A stretch of DNA of 64,000 bases from Pararhizobium sp. IMCC21322. GTDB taxonomy: Bacteria > Pseudomonadota > Alphaproteobacteria > Rhizobiales > GCA-2746425. The notes beneath the pieces were generated by a model that did not search any database, was not told where the DNA came from, and saw only the letters and a list, made by a program, of their open reading frames with translations. Numbering within the stretch: position 1 is the stretch's first letter; each line of letters opens with the position of its first letter. The translations under genes and the position numbers were made by a program. Positions 50,890 to 59,092 of the stretch are shown piece by piece. Location of the stretch: NCBI RefSeq assembly GCF_030758295.1, contig NZ_CP132335.1, forward strand, positions 620,001 to 684,000. Direction: 5' to 3'.

Positions 50890-52254
50890 TCAGACAAAGC
50901 TTTCGTTGATCCGTTTTTTGCAAATGAACCAAAGCGAAAATCCGCGCGCTGCGAGGAAGATCCAAAGCGCAATCCAAAGGCCCGTATTGCCATAAAGTGG
51001 CATCAAGACCCACCAGGATGCCAGAAACAGTGCAAGCGACAGCAACATCATATTGCGCACATCGCGTGACCATGTTGCCCCGATAAAGACCCCATCCATG
51101 ATGAAAGCCAGCACACCCAAAACGGGCGTCAGTGCAGCAAAAGGCAGATACGTGCGAGCCAGTTCCCGAACAGTGGGTTCGGTGGTCATAAGGTCAACCA
51201 GATGGCCGCCCCAAAAGAGAAAAATCAGAGACAGGCCAACCGCCAGTACGATTCCCCAAAGTGTGGTCAGACGGACTGATTGTTCAAATCCCTTACGATA
51301 ATTCGCGCCCATTGCTCTGCCGCCCAATTGTTCCGCCGCGACGGCCAGACCATCCAGAAAATAGCCACCTGTCATGAAGAAATGAAAGAGGACGGCATTG
51401 GCAGCCAACAGCAGGTCGCCCTGTCGCGCGCCTTGTGCGGTAAAGAAGGCAAACGAAAACAGCAACACCAAAGACCGGATCATGATGTCCCGGTTCAATG
51501 AGAACATTTTTTTCAATGAGGCGTGGTCAAAGATACGTTTTCGACTTGGGCGTTCTTCGACGTTAAAGCGTTTGCTGATCTGCCTTTGAACCATCAGGCA
51601 TCCGGCAACTGCAATCAGTGCCTCTGCCAGAAAGGTTCCCCAGGCAATGCCCGCCACACCAAAATCATAATACAGCACAAGGGTCACGTTGAAGATCATG
51701 TTCAGCCCGTTCAGAACGGTTTGGATCAGCAATCCTGTGCCGGATTTTCCAAGGCCCAGAAACCAACCCAGGACCGCGTAATTGATCAGCGAAAAGGGCG
51801 TTGCCAGCACGCGAAGGGAATAATAGGTCCGAACCGCCTCAGCCACCTCCGCGCTGGGTTTCATAAAGGTGAGCCCAAGCTCCAGAAACGGTTTGCTAAG
51901 CGCAATCGTAAGCAAGCCCAACAGCCCAGCGAGCATCGCAGCGCGATAGTAAACCGCCTGTTGTTCCTTGCTGTCATTGCGCCCGACGGCTTGCGCAGTC
52001 ATCCCGGTTGTGCCAAGGCGCAGAAAATTGAAACCACTGAATATGATGTCAAAAATTATGGCGCCAACCGCGATGCCCCCAATCAGGGCTGCATTGGATA
52101 ATTGCCCAATCACTGCCGTATCAACAATGCCCAAAAGCGGCGTTGAAACATAGGCCAGTGTCATTGGCAAAGCCAGGCCAACAACCACCCGACTGTTAAC
52201 AGGGAAGGTGGTTTTTTCGCGGGTCAGGGATGTTGGTTCCGAATCGGCTGTCAC
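50890..52254 (-). CDS. MATE-family efflux transporter (DinF-like)
   Basis: This 454-residue protein has 12 membrane segments in two MATE repeats. The first repeat begins ALPMTLAYVSTPLLGIVDTA and the second, after the central loop (SKRFNVEERPSRKRIFD), begins MFSLNRDIMIRSLVLLFSFA. The pattern near the first helix (Pro, Leu, Asp in LGIVDTAVIG) fits the DinF branch, sodium- or proton-coupled exporters of toxic organics. The start is taken at GTG 52254. The longer frame to 52323 would leave only eight bases before the divergent deacetylase gene. It is convergent with pyrD. Confidence 0.88.
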   Translation of the reverse strand: MTADSEPTSLTREKTTFPVNSRVVVGLALPMTLAYVSTPLLGIVDTAVIGQLSNAALIGGIAVGAIIFDIIFSGFNFLRLGTTGMTAQAVGRNDSKEQQAVYYRAAMLAGLLGLLTIALSKPFLELGLTFMKPSAEVAEAVRTYYSLRVLATPFSLINYAVLGWFLGLGKSGTGLLIQTVLNGLNMIFNVTLVLYYDFGVAGIAWGTFLAEALIAVAGCLMVQRQISKRFNVEERPSRKRIFDHASLKKMFSLNRDIMIRSLVLLFSFAFFTAQGARQGDLLLAANAVLFHFFMTGGYFLDGLAVAAEQLGGRAMGANYRKGFEQSVRLTTLWGIVLAVGLSLIFLFWGGHLVDLMTTEPTVRELARTYLPFAALTPVLGVLAFIMDGVFIGATWSRDVRNMMLLSLALFLASWWVLMPLYGNTGLWIALWIFLAARGFSLWFICKKRINESFV

Positions 52255-52331
52255 GAATGTGCTTTCTCTTTTGCGCAGACACTCTATGTCTGTTGTTGAG
52301 GCAGAAAAAGTTCGAAGTTTCAATTTACACT

Positions 52332-53285
52332 ATGCGACAGCCCCAATTACTCCCCATCATTCACCATCCGGCTTATGACGCGGCGGATCTGCCGGACCAG
52401 CACCGTTTTCCCATGCGTAAATTCCGTGCCTTGGCCGAAACACTGGTGGCCGAAGGTCTTGTCGCAGTCAATGGCATTGGTGGATTTCATGTGCCTGCAC
52501 CAGCGCCGGAAAGCTGGCTGGCGCTGGCCCATAGCCGCATCTATGTGGATCAGGTTCTCAATGGAACCCTGCCTGCCTCTGTTGCAAAAGAAATCGGCTT
52601 TCCACTGGACAATGCAACTGCCGGACGGGCGGTGGCATTTCGTGGTCGCTGCGCCACAGCGGGGACGGTGCTCACCGCAACTCTTGCACTTGAACATGGG
52701 ATTGCCTGCAACACGGCAGGGGGCAGTCATCATGCGCGCTACGAGCAAGGTGCCGGGTTTTGCGTTTTCAATGACGTGGCTGTCGCCATTCGTGTGCTGC
52801 AGGCGGATCACCGTATTGGCTCCGCCCTGATCATTGATCTGGATGTGCATCAGGGTGATGGAACTGCTTTGATGTTTGCTGATGATGCTAAAATCATGAC
52901 GATTTCCATGCATGCGAAGCGCAATTACCCACATCCCAAAGCGCACTCTGATATTGACGTGGCGCTTCCGGATGCCATGGAAGACGCGGCCTATCTCGCG
53001 CAGCTAAGGCAATTGCTGGATGATTTGCCGCCTCGGCTCCAGCCCGACATCGTGTTTTACAATGCAGGCGTTGATCCCCATGCTGAGGACCGGTTGGGTC
53101 GGCTTAAGCTGACAGATGAAGGATTGCGCCAACGCGACACGCTTGTGCTGTCACATTGCCGGGCGCGCAACTGGCCCGTGGCGTGCGTTATCGGCGGTGG
53201 TTATTCCCGCGATATCGCGGCCTTGGGCCGCCGCCATTCAATCATCCATCATGTAGCGCGCGGATTTTGGTCTAAGGTGCCCTAA
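52332..53285 (+). CDS. Histone deacetylase family (acetylpolyamine amidohydrolase-like) protein
   Basis: This is a 317-residue zinc hydrolase of the arginase/deacetylase fold. The catalytic His pair lies in GGSHHARYEQGAGFCVFNDV. The zinc ligands are in IDLDVHQGDGT (Asp, His) and AGVDPHAEDRLG (Asp), and the C-terminal motif is VIGGGYSRDI. Bacterial members deacetylate small molecules or proteins. The start ATG follows a weakly purine-rich stretch; longer frames overlap the divergent exporter gene and lack similarity. The end overlaps the convergent DUF6460-like gene by four bases. Confidence 0.9.
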   Translation: MRQPQLLPIIHHPAYDAADLPDQHRFPMRKFRALAETLVAEGLVAVNGIGGFHVPAPAPESWLALAHSRIYVDQVLNGTLPASVAKEIGFPLDNATAGRAVAFRGRCATAGTVLTATLALEHGIACNTAGGSHHARYEQGAGFCVFNDVAVAIRVLQADHRIGSALIIDLDVHQGDGTALMFADDAKIMTISMHAKRNYPHPKAHSDIDVALPDAMEDAAYLAQLRQLLDDLPPRLQPDIVFYNAGVDPHAEDRLGRLKLTDEGLRQRDTLVLSHCRARNWPVACVIGGGYSRDIAALGRRHSIIHHVARGFWSKVP

Positions 53286-53593
53286 TCCCGCGATTTCATC
53301 AGTCTGAGTAGGAACCACACCGGCACCACGATTACCGCGCCCAGCACGATATAGCTGATGAAATCTTCCAGAGAATTGAACACGCTGATAAAGGCGCGTT
53401 CGACGAAATCGATCATCGTGCGCACCAGTTCCAGTGGATGCAGCTGGAATGCAGATAGCACAAAGCCTACCACCAGTGACAGGATGATCAGCCTGACCGC
53501 AACGCGCAAAGGCGTGTCGCCCAGAAAGCGTTCCAGGCCGGATCGGCTGTCGCTCAGTGTGTTTCGGTCATTCATCGAATTTGGATCGCTCAT
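53282..53593 (-). CDS. DUF6460-like small membrane protein
   Basis: This 103-residue protein has two hydrophobic segments (about 30-48 and 80-97) and the pattern LGDTPLRVAVRLIILSLVVG followed by IVLGAVIVVPVWFLLRL, typical of DUF6460 proteins of alphaproteobacteria. Its function is unknown. ATG 53593 overlaps the MscS gene stop (ATGA), so the pair is translationally coupled and it may assist the channel. An in-frame ATG at MNDRN is an alternative start. Confidence 0.78.
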   Translation of the reverse strand: MSDPNSMNDRNTLSDSRSGLERFLGDTPLRVAVRLIILSLVVGFVLSAFQLHPLELVRTMIDFVERAFISVFNSLEDFISYIVLGAVIVVPVWFLLRLMKSRD

Positions 53594-54411
53594 TCAGCTG
53601 CCTTGTGGATTTCTACCTGATGTGGGTATGGAATTGTGATTCCGCCAGCATCAAATGCTTCCTTGACCTTTTTAAGGACGGTAAAATTAAGTTCCCAATA
53701 ATCACCAGTATTGCACCAGGCCCTTAATTGCAGGTCGACGGAGGAGGTATTGAGTGTTGTGACGCGGACCCAGGGTGCGGGCTCAGCAAGGCAGCGCTCA
53801 TCTGCGCCTGCAATATCCAGGATGATGCCCATGGCCTTGTCTATATCATCGCCGTAATCAATGCCGAAAATGATATCCAGCCGACGCGTTTCCTTGCGGG
53901 AATAATTGACAATGGTCGAGCCCCAGGCATCGCCATTCGGCACAATGACCTGAACATTTTGCGGTGTCACAAGCTGGGTGAAGAACAGATTGATCTCCTC
54001 CACGGTGCCACTCTCGCCGCCAATGGAGATGAACTCATATAATTTGTAAGGCCGGAACATCACCAGCATCACGCCTGCAGCCAGATGAGACAATGTGCCC
54101 TGAAGCGCCAGGCCGATGGCCAGGGTGGTTGCACCCAGAACGGCCACTAGGCTGGTGGCTTCAAAGCCGAACAGCTGCAGAACCGCAATAATGACGAATA
54201 CAAGGATAAGATAATAGGCAATATTTGAGACGAAGACGCCCAGCGTATCGTCTATCCGTACGCTGGAAATTGCACGTTTGCGGATCATGCTACGCACGAG
54301 AGCGGCGGCCCAAAATCCAATGATCAGAAAGAGAAATGCCTTCGCTACATCCCACAGGAAGGGCGCTGCATCTGCAGCAAGTGTCTGGGCGAGTTGTGTT
54401 GCTTCTTCCAT
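53590..54411 (-). CDS. MscS-family mechanosensitive channel
   Basis: This 273-residue channel has three membrane helices in its first half. The pore helix TM3 shows the Gly/Ala pattern SLVAVLGATTLAIGLALQGT and LSHLAAGVMLVMF. The beta domain (YEFISIGGESGTVEEINLFF) and the mixed alpha/beta C-terminal domain (VIVPNGDAWGSTIVNYSRKE) follow. The length is near that of E. coli MscS (286). It relieves turgor on osmotic downshock together with MscL, which is also in this window. It is upstream of and coupled to the DUF6460-like gene. Confidence 0.94.
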   Translation of the reverse strand: MEEATQLAQTLAADAAPFLWDVAKAFLFLIIGFWAAALVRSMIRKRAISSVRIDDTLGVFVSNIAYYLILVFVIIAVLQLFGFEATSLVAVLGATTLAIGLALQGTLSHLAAGVMLVMFRPYKLYEFISIGGESGTVEEINLFFTQLVTPQNVQVIVPNGDAWGSTIVNYSRKETRRLDIIFGIDYGDDIDKAMGIILDIAGADERCLAEPAPWVRVTTLNTSSVDLQLRAWCNTGDYWELNFTVLKKVKEAFDAGGITIPYPHQVEIHKAAE

Positions 54412-54491
54412 GGGGCGCTTTCCGGCAAAATTTTGATTTGGTTTACATAACCGGAAACAGATGCGGTTTCAGCACAAATTCGCACATTTCT

Positions 54492-56129
54492 TCAAACACT
54501 GTCTTCGCGCGGCAAAAGCGCTTCCAGACTCTCTAACCGATCCGCTTCGGCCGGGGGCTTATCCCAACGCAGCCGCGCAATGCGTGGAAACCGCATGGCG
54601 ACGCCTGATTTATGACGTGTGGACCGGTTCAGACCTTCAAACGCCACCTCAAGCACCAGACCCACTTCCTGGTTGTGCGTCACCTCACGCACGGGGCCAA
54701 ACCGATTGATCGTATTGTTGCGCACGAAGCGGTCGATCTCTTTCAGTTCCTCATCGGTAAAGCCGAAATAGGCTTTGCCAACAGGCACCAGTTCCTCGCC
54801 GCGCCAGACACCGAATGTGTAATCCGAATAGAAGGAGGAACGTTTGCCATGGCCGCGCTGGGCATACATTAAAACAGCATCCACGCTGAGTGGATCACGC
54901 TTCCATTTAAACCACGGTCCTTTCGGGCGGCCCGGCACATAGGCGCTGTCCCAGCGTTTCAGCATCAGGCCTTCAACAGCGTCTGCGTCAACACCGGCCC
55001 CGTGATCCGCAGGGGTCTGACGCGCCGCTGCAACGGCGTCCCAGGTGTCAAAATCCACCAATGGCGAGAGGTCGATGCGGCTTGTCGCGAGCTTGGCAAC
55101 AGCTTGTTCCAGCCGTTTACGGCGCAGGGAAAACGGCAGGGCTCGCAAGTCCGCTCCATTTTCAACCAGCAGATCATAGGCACGTATATGGGCCGGGTAA
55201 GCATGCATCATCTTGGCGGAAACAGTTTTTCGATTAAGCCGCTGCTGCAGCACATTGAAGGGCTGTACCCGGCCTTCAATCAACACCAGCAACTCGCCGT
55301 CAATGCTCATGTCTGCGTCCAGAGCTTCCATCAAATCCGGAAAAGCGCGGGCGATATCTTCCCCGGTACGCGAGTAAAGCGCGCGCTTCAATGTGCCGTC
55401 CGGGGCCAGCCCGGCGCTGGCCTGGACCCTGATCCCGTCCCATTTGAATTCAGCACTGAAATCGGCCGCATCCAGCTTTGCAAAATCGTCATCCTGTATC
55501 GGATGCGCCAGCATGGCCGGGCGAAAGGGCGCTGGATTGTCATTCTCCGGACGTGGACCTGTGCCTTCCACCCAGGCGAACAGGGTTTCATAAGGTGGCT
55601 CCAGCCCGTGCCAGATTTCCTCAATCTCATCCACATCATGAGCGCCCAATTGCGCCAGCGCTGTTTTGGCCAGACGCGCCGATACGCCCACGCGCAAACC
55701 ACCTGTCAGAAGTTTCAGCAAAGCGTAACGCACGGAACTGTCGGACCGGTCAAGCCAGGCCTCCACCAATGCGGGTGTTTCCCGGCGCGAGGTCTTGAGA
55801 AGTGTCTCGACGATATCGCTCAGATGCAGGTCTGAATTGGGCAGATCCGGGGATGTTTTTTCCGGCCAGGCCAGCGAAATGGTTTCAGCCAGATCACCCA
55901 CATAATCGTAGGACAGGGCAAACAGAACCGGGTCCATGCGGCTTTGGATCAGTTCCCGCAACATGGCTGGCTTGGCGCTGGGCAGGTTCAGCTGTCCTGT
56001 GATCGCGGCCAGCGCAAGGCCCCGCTCAGGATCGGGTGTCGTTGCAAAGTAATCCTTGAGCAACGTCAGCTTTCCATTGCGCTGCGGCGTCAGGATCAAC
56101 CGGTCCAGCAGTTGCGAAAAGGCGCGCAT
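54492..56129 (-). CDS. ATP-dependent DNA ligase, cisplatin-damage-response (ligase-associated repair) type
   Basis: This 545-residue ligase has an N-terminal DNA-binding domain (about 1-200). The adenylation domain follows, with nucleotidyl Lys229 (AEFKWDGIRVQA, motif I), YSRTGEDIARAFPDL, SIDGELLV (motif III/IV) and GPWFKWKRDP (motif V), and a C-terminal OB fold ends the protein. It seals nicks in double-stranded DNA. It is the second gene of an operon with the MBL exonuclease (TAATG overlap). The Lhr-type helicase and PdeM phosphoesterase on the other strand complete the ligase-associated repair set known from many alphaproteobacteria. Confidence 0.94.
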   Translation of the reverse strand: MRAFSQLLDRLILTPQRNGKLTLLKDYFATTPDPERGLALAAITGQLNLPSAKPAMLRELIQSRMDPVLFALSYDYVGDLAETISLAWPEKTSPDLPNSDLHLSDIVETLLKTSRRETPALVEAWLDRSDSSVRYALLKLLTGGLRVGVSARLAKTALAQLGAHDVDEIEEIWHGLEPPYETLFAWVEGTGPRPENDNPAPFRPAMLAHPIQDDDFAKLDAADFSAEFKWDGIRVQASAGLAPDGTLKRALYSRTGEDIARAFPDLMEALDADMSIDGELLVLIEGRVQPFNVLQQRLNRKTVSAKMMHAYPAHIRAYDLLVENGADLRALPFSLRRKRLEQAVAKLATSRIDLSPLVDFDTWDAVAAARQTPADHGAGVDADAVEGLMLKRWDSAYVPGRPKGPWFKWKRDPLSVDAVLMYAQRGHGKRSSFYSDYTFGVWRGEELVPVGKAYFGFTDEELKEIDRFVRNNTINRFGPVREVTHNQEVGLVLEVAFEGLNRSTRHKSGVAMRFPRIARLRWDKPPAEADRLESLEALLPREDSV

Positions 56130-57139
56130 TAGTCAGTCTCCTCTTCGTAACCCACCAGCGACAGGGGCCGGGCAGCATAATTGTTCAATTCGCACCAGCG
56201 GGTCAGCGCATCTTCGCGGCCATGGGTAATCCAGACTTCCTCCGGATCGATTTCGCGAATGGTGGCCAGCAATTCATCCCAGTCGCAATGATCTGACAGG
56301 ATCAATGGCAGTTCCACACCGCGCTGCTTGGCGCGCTGCCGCACCTGCATCCAGCCGGAGGCAAAGGCGGCAATCGGGTCCGGAAACCGCCGTGCCCATT
56401 TATCGGCAAAGGCGGAAGGTGGTCCCACCACAATCGCCCCTGCAAAATTCCCTTTCTTGCCTTTTTCCAGCGTGGCCGGGGCAAGCGCTCCAAGATCAAC
56501 ACCCTGAGACTGATAATAGTCGCACAGCTTCTGCATGGCCCCGTGGATGAAGATCGGCTCGTCGTAACCGGCTTCCCGCAACAGCGCGATAACCCGCTGC
56601 GCCTTGCCCAGCGCATAGGCCCCCACCAGATGCGCCCGCTCGGGAAACTGGACGACCGAAGTCAACAACTTCTGGATTTCCTGCCGGTCATCGGGATGGC
56701 GAAACACCGGCAGGGCAAAGGTGGCCTCGGTAATGAACACATCGCAGGGCACCGGCTCGAACGGCAGACAGGTCGGATCATCAGCGCGCTTATAGTCGCC
56801 CGACGCCACAATGCGTTTGCCCTTGTAATTAACGGCAATTTGAGCTGATCCCAGAACATGCCCTGCCGGATGAAACGAAACGCTGACATCACCGATGGTC
56901 TGCTCGGTGCCATAGGCAATGTCCTGCGTGTGCTCGGCATGCGCCTCGCCATAGCGCAAAGCCATGATATCCAGCGTCTGTCGGCTCGCCAGCACAGATG
57001 TGTGGCCCGGTCGGGCATGATCCGCATGGCCATGAGTGATCAATGCGCGCGCGACCGGCTTTACGGGATCAATATAAAAATCACCCGGCGGGCAGTAAAG
57101 CCCTTTCGGTGTTGGATGCAGCAAATCGTCAAAACGCAT
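56129..57139 (-). CDS. Ligase-associated DNA exonuclease (MBL-fold, CPSF-like)
   Basis: This 336-residue metallo-beta-lactamase-fold nuclease has the first metal-binding motif THGHADHARPGH near residue 35, then FHPAGHVLGSAQI and ASGDYKRADDP. The second half is a CPSF-like cap domain with LSDHCDWDELL and the final His in VWITHGRED. It is the standard partner of the downstream ligase, acting in repair of damaged DNA. The start is placed at MRFDDLLHPTPKGLY, with AGAAGGA about 10 bases upstream. A frame to 57310 is longer by 57 residues without family similarity. Confidence 0.92.
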   Translation of the reverse strand: MRFDDLLHPTPKGLYCPPGDFYIDPVKPVARALITHGHADHARPGHTSVLASRQTLDIMALRYGEAHAEHTQDIAYGTEQTIGDVSVSFHPAGHVLGSAQIAVNYKGKRIVASGDYKRADDPTCLPFEPVPCDVFITEATFALPVFRHPDDRQEIQKLLTSVVQFPERAHLVGAYALGKAQRVIALLREAGYDEPIFIHGAMQKLCDYYQSQGVDLGALAPATLEKGKKGNFAGAIVVGPPSAFADKWARRFPDPIAAFASGWMQVRQRAKQRGVELPLILSDHCDWDELLATIREIDPEEVWITHGREDALTRWCELNNYAARPLSLVGYEEETD

Positions 57140-57795
57140 TTTCAGTTCAGATCCTTCTGCAAACATCTTGCACAGCGATGACCAGTTTCCTGACAGCATG
57201 TGCTGCAAGTCGGTTTCCCCAGCCCCATATATGCCAGTCTGCGCGTATGTCGAACGCCGCGCGCACAGTCTGGACTGATTGGCCAGGCCCGGGCCGTGGC
57301 GTTTTTCCATCCATGAAGCAACTCCACTGCCGCGCTGGCGGTTCCATCAATGTGGCCGGCAACAGAAAACAAAAACCAGTTAAATTGTCCAATTTGATTT
57401 CAATCAACACATCTGCCGAACAATTGCGCCAGATTATACCAAGAGTTCGAAACGGAGGAGGCAATTTGTCTGACAGCACTGTGTCCGGCAGCACTGTGCT
57501 TGAAGCACCAATTAACAATCCCCAATGCGGACAAGGATCATAAGATCGTAAAGATCGAAGACCCGTTGATTGTCGGACGCAGCTCGGATGTCATTGGCCG
57601 CGGGGATCATATCCTCGGCACAACAATGCACCCCGGGCAAAAACGAAACCGAAACAGCCGCTGATTCCAGTTTGGACGATTGCAGCAATGGTCCCCTCTA
57701 ACGCCGACTGCGCACCCCAAGGTCGGTCACGTTCTGCAATCGTCCAATTCACCTGGCGGGGATTCGACATTCCAAATTGCTTTGATCTCTCACCG
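57140..57795. other. Intergenic region between the two halves of the repair cluster
   Basis: About 650 bases without a firmly supported gene. A strong ribosome-binding-like GGAGGAGG precedes TTG 57466, opening a 25-codon frame to 57543. An overlapping frame that stays open to a stop at 57662-57664 reads protein-like (for example IEDPLIVGRSSDVIGRGDHI), suggesting a small gene broken by a frameshift. A perfect inverted repeat lies at 57672-57747. The left part must also hold the exonuclease-ligase promoter. Confidence 0.4.
57672..57747. repeat. Perfect 14-bp inverted repeat spanning 76 bp
   Basis: TTGGACGATTGCAG (57672-57685) is the exact reverse complement of CTGCAATCGTCCAA (57734-57747). The 48 bases between are not obviously structured. 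It lies next to the truncated ABC-F gene and may be the end pair of a tiny element or a regulatory hairpin. Confidence 0.6.
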
Positions 57796-58238
57796 TCATA
57801 TTTGAAGACGGTCCGACACCGCGCCCAGCTGCAATCGGCGGTCCAGCTTCAGCCCGTCCAGAAACGCCTCATCATGACTGACAACAATCAGTGCGCCGTC
57901 ATAGGCAACCAGTGCCGCCTCCACGGCCAATATGGATACCAGATCAAGATGGTTGGTGGGTTCGTCGAGAAGAAGAAGCGCAGGCGGGTCTGTGCGGCCC
58001 AGAGTACAGGCCAACCCGGCGCGTAGTTTCTGGCCTCCGCTGAGTTGACCGGCATTTCGATGTGCGTGATCAGCCCGAAACCGGAAGCGCGCTAACGCGG
58101 CCTGACATTGATCTTCACTTGCCCCCGGATTCAGCTGCAGAAAATTATCCCGCAGCGAGAGCTCAGATTTGAGCAATGTCACATGCTGATCCAGAAGTGC
58201 GCGGGAAGCGCGGGGCTTGGTGTTCCAGATACAGTGAC
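57796..58238 (-). pseudogene. Truncated ABC-F family ATPase gene (C-terminal part only)
   Basis: This frame encodes the last part of the second ATPase domain of an ABC-F (Uup/EttA-like) protein. It reads RALLDQHVTLLKSELSLRD, signature LSGGQKLRAGLACTL, Walker B LLLLDEPTNHLDL, switch VVSHDEAFLDGL and an apparently natural C-terminus. The Walker A motif, the whole first domain and the linker are missing. Similarity fades upstream of about 58238. The longest complete frame starts at GTG 58182. ABC-F proteins of about 500-600 residues need both domains, so this is a decayed remnant. Confidence 0.8.
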
Positions 58239-58370
58239 TTATCAGTGTATTTCGATAGCGAATCTAATCAAATCTCACCTCGCCCTGAACGCAATCCATG
58301 GTGTTGATTGAGTCCAGGGGGTTGGTAAAACCGGCTGGTTTATGAAAATGCAGCCGAGACCTTTGGTGAC

Positions 58371-58823
58371 TTATTGAGGTTTTGGAACAAAAGGTGGAAG
58401 GCGTCCGCAGGTGCTGTTGCCGCTTCCATTTGTCCAAACCGTACAATACCAGCCAAAGCCGGAGCAGTGAATGTAGCCGGGGTTGAGTGTGCAGGATGCT
58501 GGCACGACACCACCGCCTCCTCCGGCATAATAGTCCATCGCCGCTCTTTCTGTCTTGTTGTACAATTTATAGACATCAGGATTTTGTTTGCGCAGCTGTG
58601 ACTTCGTCATGTTTTTTTGGCTGCCTTTTGGCCCGACTTTTATTGTTTTTGAAACCGAGAGCTTTTTGGCGACCAGAATAATTGATGTGTCGCACTGTTC
58701 ACCACATCCTGTCTGAATCTGCTTAACCGGGTTACCTGGAGCTGTCATGCCAGAGGCATGGGCTATGGGAGAAATCATCATCATGAAGCCAAAAGCTATG
58801 AGGATTTTAGTTGGAATACGCAT
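58371..58823 (-). CDS. Secreted cysteine-rich protein, unknown
   Basis: This 150-residue protein has a signal peptide (ending ISPIAHA-SGM, about residue 24), a basic middle part rich in Lys/Ser/Thr (VSKTIKVGPKGSQKNMTKSQ), a Gly run (AGGGGGVV) and six cysteines after the signal. Two lie near residue 40 (GCGEQC) and four in the C-terminal 40 residues (pattern SC, HC, YC, TC). The composition suggests a disulfide-bonded periplasmic or extracellular protein. I do not recognise a family. It sits alone between the ABC-F remnant and the helicase gene, in a stretch that looks acquired or decaying. Confidence 0.65.
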   Translation of the reverse strand: MRIPTKILIAFGFMMMISPIAHASGMTAPGNPVKQIQTGCGEQCDTSIILVAKKLSVSKTIKVGPKGSQKNMTKSQLRKQNPDVYKLYNKTERAAMDYYAGGGGGVVPASCTLNPGYIHCSGFGWYCTVWTNGSGNSTCGRLPPFVPKPQ

Positions 58824-59092
58824 TGTCGTTTACCTTTCACAATAAAGTCCGATGAGAAGCTTGATGAACTCGATCCGGCCTTTTGATTGGCAAACCCCCG
58901 TTTAGACAGTCTGTCACTTTTCTCGTCTTTTTATATCCCCCAGATGGGGTAACTGCTTGTTGGAAATCATTCATTCACAGCTTGATGAGGCCTTTAAAAC
59001 CAAACCACATCTCATCCCCCAACAAACCCACTTCGCAAACCCCCATTTGATTTCTATGCTGCACGCCACGCACAAATGGAATCGGATGGTCT

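Noticed and set aside
57043-57543. A 166-codon plus-strand frame overlapping the exonuclease 5' end
   Set aside because: Most of it is antisense to the well-supported exonuclease gene and its start region. Only the last 25 codons have a ribosome-binding-like sequence.
58183-58370. Upstream continuation of the ABC-F gene
   Set aside because: The frame stays open for about 18 codons with family-like sequence, then similarity ends and no Walker A motif appears, so a full gene is not present.
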